From an uncultured bacterium (GTDB taxonomy: Bacteria; Gemmatimonadota; Gemmatimonadetes; Palauibacterales; KS3-K002), in contig CANPVY010000199.1 in the NCBI GenBank assembly GCA_947581845.1, forward strand, positions 1-5,749: 5,749 nucleotides of DNA. The letters run 5' to 3'. A program made the translations under genes and the position numbers. A model generated the notes under the pieces. That model made no database searches, was not told where the DNA came from, and saw nothing but the letters and a program-made list of their open reading frames with translations. Below, piece after piece: positions 1 through 5,749 of the stretch. Numbering within the stretch: position 1 is the stretch's first letter; every line of letters begins with the position of its first letter.

Positions 1-1716
1 CAGCCCAACCAGGCCCAGCGCCCAATTGAAGATCCCGAAGTCCGGATCGTACATCCATTGCCAGACGATGGAGATGGCGACGAAGCTCGTGATGTAGGGC
101 AAGAAGAAGACGGCCCTGAGCAAGGCCACGCCCTTGATCGAACGGTTGAGCAAGATCGCCACAGCCAGGGCGCAGACCATCGTCGCCGGCACGTAGAGCG
201 AGTAGATGGCAGTGTTCTTCGCTGCATTCCAGAACAGACCGTCGCTCGCCAGTTCGATGTAGTGCCGGAGTCCCACGAAGGGCTTGGCGGGCTCCAACAG
301 GTTCCAGCCGTGGAAGCTCAGGTAGAAGGCAAAGAGCAACGGCGCCGCTGAGAAGACGAGCAGCAGGATCAGTGATGGCGCGACGAACGACCAGGCGGTG
401 ATCGTCTCGCGGTACTCCATGGCGCTGCCGGCGGCGTGGACCAGGCTGGCGAAGACCAGCAGGCCCACGGCGAGGAGACCGTAGAGACCGGCCAGCCAGA
501 AGAGCGCCGCCTTGCGGGAATCCTCCAGCGGAGGACTGAACAGGAGGAGGCGAGCGCCGTCGGGGAGCGCTACGGCACGATAGGCGACCTTTCGCTCTCC
601 CACACGCACTCGTCCCGCTGACGCGCGAAGCTCGCGGAGCGAGGCCGCTGAAAGCTCGACCGCGTGGGCGGCAACGAGAGAGTCGTCCACCAGCACGGCG
701 ACGACCGCACCGGTCAGTCGGGCGAGTCGCTCGGCCGAGAGCGTCAGGTGGTCCGCGACCGTCCCCGTGACGCGCGCCCCCAGCTCGAGAGCCGCATCGC
801 CGGCCGCGGCCGAGGCGCGTCCGTCAGCGCTGGCAAGCCACGCCGCCGCCAGGGCTGGTGGAATGAGGCCCAGTGCTACGCTGCGACGCAGTCGGCGCGT
901 GTAAACGCCGTGGCTGGGCCGGAGCGCCGTCTGCCAAACCACGATCACGCTGAGCAGTGCCCCGAGTATCAGCCCGCCTAGCGGCCAGAGGGGTAACGGC
1001 GGAATCGACGGCGCAGCATCGCTGGGCCGCACGAGTAGCGCGCCTGCCATCTCCCAGTCGTCGAAGTCCTTGACCGGTGCGGCGGCAGCCTGTACGCCCC
1101 TCAGCCGCGTGCTCAGAGGTCGGTCGAAGCTGGCCAAGGAATCCGACAGCGCGGCAGGAAGCGCCTCGGGCCAGCCGTCGTCGCTGGCGAGTACTAGCGC
1201 GTTCCCGAGGTACAGAGCCAGCTCGTAACCGGTTACGGCCGTGAAGCGTTCGAGCAGGTCCGGCTGCGGCCGCAGCAAGGCGATGGCGACTCGATCTGCG
1301 CCGGGCACGTAAACGAGCCACAGAGTTCGGCCATCAAGACGGACGAGTTCCGCCACAGTTCGGCCGCGCCGAGCTGCGGCGAGCATCGCCTCCGTCTGCT
1401 CGCCGCCGGGGCTGAGCGGGATGGCGATCGTGTCCGGGAAGGTCGCGACGAGTTGACCGGTGGTGGCGTAGATGGCGAGCCGCTCGATGCCCAGGGCTGT
1501 CGCGTGGCGCGCGAGCTGTTCTGGGGCCAGGCTGAGTCGCGCGGCCAGCTGATCACGGCGCAGTCTCAGGTACTCGACCGCCCGTGCGGCGGCATGCCGA
1601 TCGAGTTCCGGTTCGAGGGCGGCGCGACTCCAGCGCGCGACATAGAGGCCGCCGGTTATGAAGGCGAGTGCCGGTAAGACGATCAGCAGGAGGAAGGCGC
1701 TGCGCACGCGTCTCAT
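1..1716 (-). CDS. Sugar-type ABC transporter permease (MalF/UgpA-like) with large N-terminal sensor-like extension, 3' end outside window
   Basis: I translated this frame by hand: 572 codons are open from the ATG at 1716 to the left edge, with no stop. Residues 433-572 are a typical binding-protein-dependent permease N-terminus: a helix at about 441-468 ending in YLSFHGWN, then FVGLRHYIEL, NTAIYSLYVPAT, and FFLPYITSFVAISIVWQWMY leading into DPDFGIFNW. This matches UgpA/MalF proteins, which make one half of the channel; the EAA loop that docks the ATPase would lie beyond the edge. Ordinary members are about 300 residues and begin here. This one carries about 430 extra residues: helix 7-27, an extracytoplasmic region of about 28-241, helices about 242-261 and 278-295 joined by an Arg-rich cytoplasmic loop, a second extracytoplasmic region of about 296-402, and helix 403-426. 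The topology obeys the positive-inside rule and leaves the permease N-terminus in the cytoplasm, as expected. The start lies 9 bp after the binding-protein stop and has a GAGG that overlaps that stop. Permease assignment is firm; the sensor role of the extension is inferred. Confidence 0.9.
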   Translation of the reverse strand, partial: MRRVRSAFLLLIVLPALAFITGGLYVARWSRAALEPELDRHAAARAVEYLRLRRDQLAARLSLAPEQLARHATALGIERLAIYATTGQLVATFPDTIAIPLSPGGEQTEAMLAAARRGRTVAELVRLDGRTLWLVYVPGADRVAIALLRPQPDLLERFTAVTGYELALYLGNALVLASDDGWPEALPAALSDSLASFDRPLSTRLRGVQAAAAPVKDFDDWEMAGALLVRPSDAAPSIPPLPLWPLGGLILGALLSVIVVWQTALRPSHGVYTRRLRRSVALGLIPPALAAAWLASADGRASAAAGDAALELGARVTGTVADHLTLSAERLARLTGAVVAVLVDDSLVAAHAVELSAASLRELRASAGRVRVGERKVAYRAVALPDGARLLLFSPPLEDSRKAALFWLAGLYGLLAVGLLVFASLVHAAGSAMEYRETITAWSFVAPSLILLLVFSAAPLLFAFYLSFHGWNLLEPAKPFVGLRHYIELASDGLFWNAAKNTAIYSLYVPATMVCALAVAILLNRSIKGVALLRAVFFLPYITSFVAISIVWQWMYDPDFGIFNWALGLVGL

Positions 1717-1723
1717 CGGGACG

Positions 1724-1728
1724 CCTCA
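1724..1728 (-). promoter_or_regulatory. Shine-Dalgarno of the permease gene, embedded in the preceding stop codon
   Basis: The mRNA reads TGAGG, then seven bases, then ATG. The TGA is the stop of the solute-binding protein and the following GG completes a GAGG ribosome-binding core. This supports the ATG at 1716 as the permease start and suggests that ribosomes ending the upstream gene re-initiate here. Confidence 0.6.
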
Positions 1729-3008
1729 GCGTGCACTGGCAGGGGTCGCGAGGATCGCGTCGATGCGGCGCGCGACCTCGGTGGTGACCTCGTGTAGTGG
1801 CTCGTTGGCGAAGATCACGCGATCGAAGATCTCGGGCAGGTGGACTTCCACGTGCGCCCAGTCTTCGACGGTGGAGCCCCAGGACATGCGCCCGTGGCGT
1901 GCGGCGAACAGGAACGTCTGCTCCAGATCGTAGGAATCGTTGGCCGCGGTCTCCTCGTGTACGGCGCGCAGCGATGGGATGGCCAGACCGTACCGGGCGC
2001 GCATGCGCTGGGCTTCCGCCGAGGAGAGATGGGCCGCCAACTCTACCGCCAACTTCTTGTGCCGTGTGTTGTAGGGGACGGCCCAGCCTGCCGCATAGAT
2101 CACTGTGATCGGATCACGGTCGTCGTAGCGGGGGAGTGGTGCCACGGCGACGCGCACGCGCCCTTCGTCGATGTGGCGGCGGATGTTCGGCAACCACCAG
2201 TGGCCGGTCATCACCATCCCGATGCGTCCCGTGAGGAAATAGTTCCGTTGTATCGCCGACTCGAGGCGCTGTACATCGACTGTCGGCACGACGCGATGGA
2301 CGGTGACGAGATCGGTGAGAAACTCAATGGCCCTCTCGGTCGCCGGACTGTTCAGGTGGCCGCTGGCGCGCCGACCGTCAGGGCTTAACACGTCGCCGCC
2401 CGTTGCCCATACCCACGGCTGCCAGAGGTAGAAGTTGCGGCGGACGAGTGTACCGAAGCTCTCGTTACGGCCGTCGCCGTCCAGGTCACGGGTAAGCTGC
2501 TGGGCGATACGCAGGAAATCGTTCCAGGTCCAGTCGTACGCGGGTAGCGGGACGCCGGCTGCCTCGAAGAGATCGACGTTCAAATAGACGACGATCGGGT
2601 TGAAGTCCTTCGGGAAGGCGTAAAGGCCGCTGGGCCGGCGGAAGATCCCCAGCACCTGGGGGTAGTAGGCGCTGGTATCTACGCCGATCCGGTCGAGATA
2701 CGCGGCGACGTTGACTAGCAGTCCGCGCGCGATGAAGGGGGCAGCGCCATAGGAGCCGTTGTCCAGCAGCGCCACGTCGGGCGGTGTACCTGCGACGATC
2801 GAGGTGAGCAGTCGCTCGCGGTAGTTGGCGCTGATCGACTCGTACTCGATGCGTATGCCGGGATGCTCTTGCAGGAAGCGGTCGAGGATGCGCTCCTCGA
2901 TGGCGCGTTCTTCCGGCCCTGCCCAGGCCATCACACGCAAGACCGTGTCCTCGCCCTCGGCGCGCGTGCATCCCAGCGCGGCGGCGGCAGTGAGTAGCCA
3001 CCAGCGTC

Positions 3009-3012
<4 letters not shown>
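1726..3012 (-). CDS. Extracellular solute-binding protein, family 1 (carbohydrate ABC importer), probable lipoprotein
   Basis: A 428-residue protein, the usual length for family-1 (MalE/UgpB-type) binding proteins, which capture the solute outside the inner membrane and deliver it to the permease pair. The N-terminus MRRWWLL plus an Ala-rich run ends in ALGC with Cys15, a short lipoprotein-type leader with a slightly weak lipobox (Ala at -3). Family hallmarks follow in order: GTPPDVALLDNG at 75-86, the hinge-strand region YAFPKDFNPIVVYLNVDLF at 131-149, TWNDF at 162-166, a DLDGDGRNE acidic loop at 176-184 of the kind common in these proteins, WATGGDVLSPDG at 202-213, GRIGMVMTGHWW at 262-273, and AAGWAVP at 307-313. 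The ATG at 3012 is preferred because it gives the signal peptide and forms an ATGA overlap with the ATPase stop. The frame is open a further 91 codons upstream, but that stretch lies inside the ATPase gene and reads as Arg-rich shadow sequence. The substrate is unknown; sugars, oligosaccharides or glycerol phosphodiesters are all possible for the family. Confidence 0.93.
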
Positions 3013-4079
<1,067 letters not shown>

Positions 4080-4098
4080 CTCGACTACAATTGAACTT

Positions 4099-5199
4099 TC
4101 AGGGTTCTCGCACGCAACGATATCCGTGGCGCGGGTTCCCCCACGACTTGGGATGGGAGCTGAAGGCGCCGTTGTAGCTCACGTAGAAAGCTCTGTCCTT
4201 ATCATATTCGTCTGCCGACCGGTAGTAGATCGGCGGCTGGTCCGGCGCCCAGAGCGGGGTCTCTTTATCGGGCCTACGGGCGCAATCAGCCCGGCCGAGC
4301 GGGGCACTGCGGGTTGCTTCTCGCCGCGCACAGGCGGCGTTCCTACCGTCGCTGCAGAGCGAGCGGATGATCTCGTCCGTGGTAGGCATACGCCAGATGT
4401 GCTGGGGCTCGGGCAACAGCGTTGTGCCGTCGGCGCTCAGGTAGCGGCAGAGACCTGTCGCTTCCATGTGGTCGCGCGTGGCGTGCTGATCCTCGTAGCC
4501 CGGCTTCTCGTCGAAGCCGACGGGCGCCACGCCGTAGAGAGCGATGTGGTCCCAGGATGGATACCCGCCCCAGGGCTGCTTCCAGTTCCAACCCGGGCCT
4601 TCCGGAGCCCAAATGAGCGCGACGCCGTTTCCTTCGATCGAGCGCATCCCTCGACCGCCATCGTCGTGGCGGCTCAACAGGATCGGCAGCCAGTGGACGG
4701 ACCAGCCGATGAACACCAACAGGGGCAGCCCTACGCCGACGACGTAGCGCGCGTTGCGGCGAAGCCAGCTCCTTGGGGGTGTCCAGCCGTCGCTGCTGCG
4801 AAGTCTGCGATGGCGCGCCTCGAGCAGAAACAGCACGCCGATGATCACGAGAATGCCGCTGACGGGGAAGAGTGCGAGCAACTGACCGAACTCGGCGCCG
4901 GCCCTCAGTCGCGGCCCCCACCACCAGGCGGTAAAGGCGCCGCCGATCAGGATGATCACCCAGCCGCCCAGACGGGGCCAGGCCAGTGCGATGAGCGTCA
5001 GGGCCAGACACACGCTACCCGGGATGAGATACAGAAGGCGATTGTACCACGGGCCCCACCAGCCCTCGTAGTACATCTCGCCGACGCTCCAGAAAGTCCA
5101 GAGGACGGTCACGAGGATGATCAGCGCTGTGGCGACGTAGCCGGGCAGCTTACGCCCGAGTTCCTTGCGGTTCGGCAAGAAGGTGGGGAACTGGATCAA
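4099..5199 (-). CDS. Polytopic membrane protein with C-terminal DUF1566/FGE-like (C-type-lectin-fold-like) extracytoplasmic domain
   Basis: A 366-residue protein with no gene name I recognise. The first half holds five predicted membrane helices, at about 20-39, 55-73, 77-94, 106-126 and 151-175. A strongly basic loop between helices 4 and 5 (EARHRRLR to RRNAR) fits the cytoplasm and places the C-terminal half outside. That half (about 188-366) is Trp-rich and carries WRMPTTDEIIRSL at 269-281, PDKETPLWAPDQPPIYY at 310-326, AFYVSYNG at 337-344 and a terminal GYRCVRE at 359-365. This pattern resembles Lcl-C/DUF1566 and FGE-sulfatase domains. I do not see the catalytic Cys pair of true formylglycine-generating enzymes, so a binding rather than catalytic role is more likely. 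Five Cys (251, 282, 290, 306, 362) could form disulfides. The start is TTG at 5199 behind GGAGG; the only longer ATG start would overlap the antiporter gene by about 150 bases. Fold assignment is moderate; function is unknown. Confidence 0.75.
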   Translation of the reverse strand: MIQFPTFLPNRKELGRKLPGYVATALIILVTVLWTFWSVGEMYYEGWWGPWYNRLLYLIPGSVCLALTLIALAWPRLGGWVIILIGGAFTAWWWGPRLRAGAEFGQLLALFPVSGILVIIGVLFLLEARHRRLRSSDGWTPPRSWLRRNARYVVGVGLPLLVFIGWSVHWLPILLSRHDDGGRGMRSIEGNGVALIWAPEGPGWNWKQPWGGYPSWDHIALYGVAPVGFDEKPGYEDQHATRDHMEATGLCRYLSADGTTLLPEPQHIWRMPTTDEIIRSLCSDGRNAACARREATRSAPLGRADCARRPDKETPLWAPDQPPIYYRSADEYDKDRAFYVSYNGAFSSHPKSWGNPRHGYRCVREP

Positions 5200-5205
5200 G
5201 GGAAT

Positions 5206-5210
5206 CCTCC
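5206..5210 (-). promoter_or_regulatory. Shine-Dalgarno that fixes a TTG start
   Basis: GGAGG followed by a six-base spacer and TTG at 5199-5197. The site lies in the 26-bp gap after the antiporter stop codon and is the best ribosome-binding site in the window. The next in-frame ATG is codon 42, after the first membrane helix, so the TTG is the most likely initiation codon. Confidence 0.75.
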
Positions 5211-5225
5211 AGTGCCCTCGGCGAT

Positions 5226-5749
5226 CTAGACCACGAACGCCGCGAGTAGAGTGTACACGATCCCACCCACTATCGCGGCGGTGAGCGCGAGTGGGATCTG
5301 GGTGTAGACGTGGTCCATCAGGTCCGAGCCGGTGGCGAGCGATGAGAGGATGGTGGTGTCGGAGATGGGCGAGCACTGGTCACCGAACACGCTGCCGCCG
5401 AGCACCGCGCCGAAGCAGAGCTTCATGAACATCGGGTCCGGGTGAACAGCCCAGGCCAGGGGCATGGCGACGGGGAAGACGACGGCGTAGGTGCCCCAGG
5501 ATGTGCCGGTGGAGAAAGCGATCAACATGCAGAGTAAGAGGAAGAGGGCAGGCACGATGACCGGAGTGAGTAGCCCGGCGGACACCTCAATAATGTAGGC
5601 GGCGGTACCCACGGCGGCGGCGACCTCTTTCAGCGTCACGGCGAGCGCCAGGATGATCGCGCCGATGGTGACGCCCTTGCAGCCGTCGATGATGGCACCG
5701 ATCACCGTCTTCAGCGTCATGCCTTTGACCAGTGCGATGGCGGCGCCGG
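5226..5749 (-). CDS. nhaC: Na+/H+ antiporter NhaC family protein, C-terminal part (5' end outside window)
   Basis: The last 173 codons of a polytopic inner-membrane secondary transporter, open through the right edge; the Met at 5720 is internal, because the frame continues upstream in the same family context. NhaC-type proteins exchange external H+ for internal Na+, and the relative MleN couples this to malate/lactate exchange. Recognisable family motifs are FSTGTSWGTYAVVFPVAMPLA and, about 35 residues later, GGSVFGDQCSPISDTTILSS followed by HVYTQIPLAL, the conserved signature late in NhaC proteins. The sequence ends in a hydrophobic helix (AAIVGGIVYTLLAAFVV) and the stop TAG at 5228-5226. 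About 173 of the usual 450-500 residues are present. The downstream gene starts 26 bp later in the same direction, so they may be co-transcribed. Substrate could be Na+ alone or an organic anion with Na+; the sequence here does not decide. Confidence 0.92.
   Translation of the reverse strand, partial: GAAIALVKGMTLKTVIGAIIDGCKGVTIGAIILALAVTLKEVAAAVGTAAYIIEVSAGLLTPVIVPALFLLLCMLIAFSTGTSWGTYAVVFPVAMPLAWAVHPDPMFMKLCFGAVLGGSVFGDQCSPISDTTILSSLATGSDLMDHVYTQIPLALTAAIVGGIVYTLLAAFVV

Noticed and set aside
824..1556. Minus-strand frames of 165 and 107 codons
   Set aside because: They are out-of-frame shadows of the permease extension, which is open in its own frame across the whole region and has coherent helices and strands.
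2098..2110. Palindrome GATCACTGTGATC, resembling a CRP half-site pair
   Set aside because: It lies deep inside the binding-protein coding sequence (DPITVI codons), far from any gene start, and lacks the usual CRP spacing of TGTGA and TCACA.
1840..2388. Plus-strand open frame of 182 codons opposite the binding-protein gene
   Set aside because: It is a shadow of a well-supported gene, with no motif of its own.
4080..4098. Possible promoter or terminator in the gap before the ATPase
   Set aside because: The gap is only 19 bp and shows no hairpin with a T-run and no recognisable -35/-10 pair.
4099..4660. Active formylglycine-generating enzyme (SUMF1)
   Set aside because: The terminal GYRCVRE and WRMPT-like motifs suggest a related fold, but the catalytic Cys pair context of FGE is not seen and no sulfatase gene is nearby.

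Overview
The window is a high-GC bacterial segment that is coding almost end to end. All five recognisable genes lie on the minus strand, so transcription runs from right to left. Spacing is very tight (gaps of 26, 19 and 9 bp and one 4-bp ATGA overlap). I see no convincing terminator or promoter between genes, which suggests one polycistronic unit cut by both window edges. The long plus-strand reading frames are antisense shadows of these genes, as is usual in GC-rich DNA. A solute-binding protein with a lipoprotein-type leader, GC-rich codon use and divergent versions of common families would fit an environmental diderm such as Gemmatimonadota or Acidobacteriota. That placement is an impression, not a demonstrated assignment.

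In transcription order: (1) 5226-5749, the C-terminal 173 residues of an NhaC-family Na+/H+ antiporter. (2) 4099-5199, a 366-residue protein with five predicted membrane helices followed by an extracytoplasmic domain resembling DUF1566/Lcl-C or a degenerate FGE-sulfatase (C-type-lectin-like) fold; it probably starts at a TTG behind a clear GGAGG. (3) 3009-4079, a complete UgpC/MalK/MsmK-type ABC ATPase. (4) 1726-3012, its family-1 extracellular solute-binding lipoprotein. (5) 1-1716, the N-terminal 572 residues of a MalF/UgpA-type permease.

Genes 3 to 5 form the ATPase, binding protein and first permease of a carbohydrate-type (CUT1-like) importer. The second permease is expected just beyond the left edge. 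The substrate cannot be read from this window.

The most unusual feature is the permease. A normal UgpA/MalF-like core begins only near residue 433. It is preceded by about 430 residues holding four extra membrane helices and two extracytoplasmic regions (about 215 and 107 residues) that look like Cache/CHASE-type sensor modules. The reading frame is open throughout, so this looks like a true sensor-permease fusion with no kinase, HAMP or other signalling output visible before the channel. Secondary observations are a perfect 7-bp hairpin directly upstream of the binding-protein start and the linkage of the lectin-fold-like membrane protein to the transporter.
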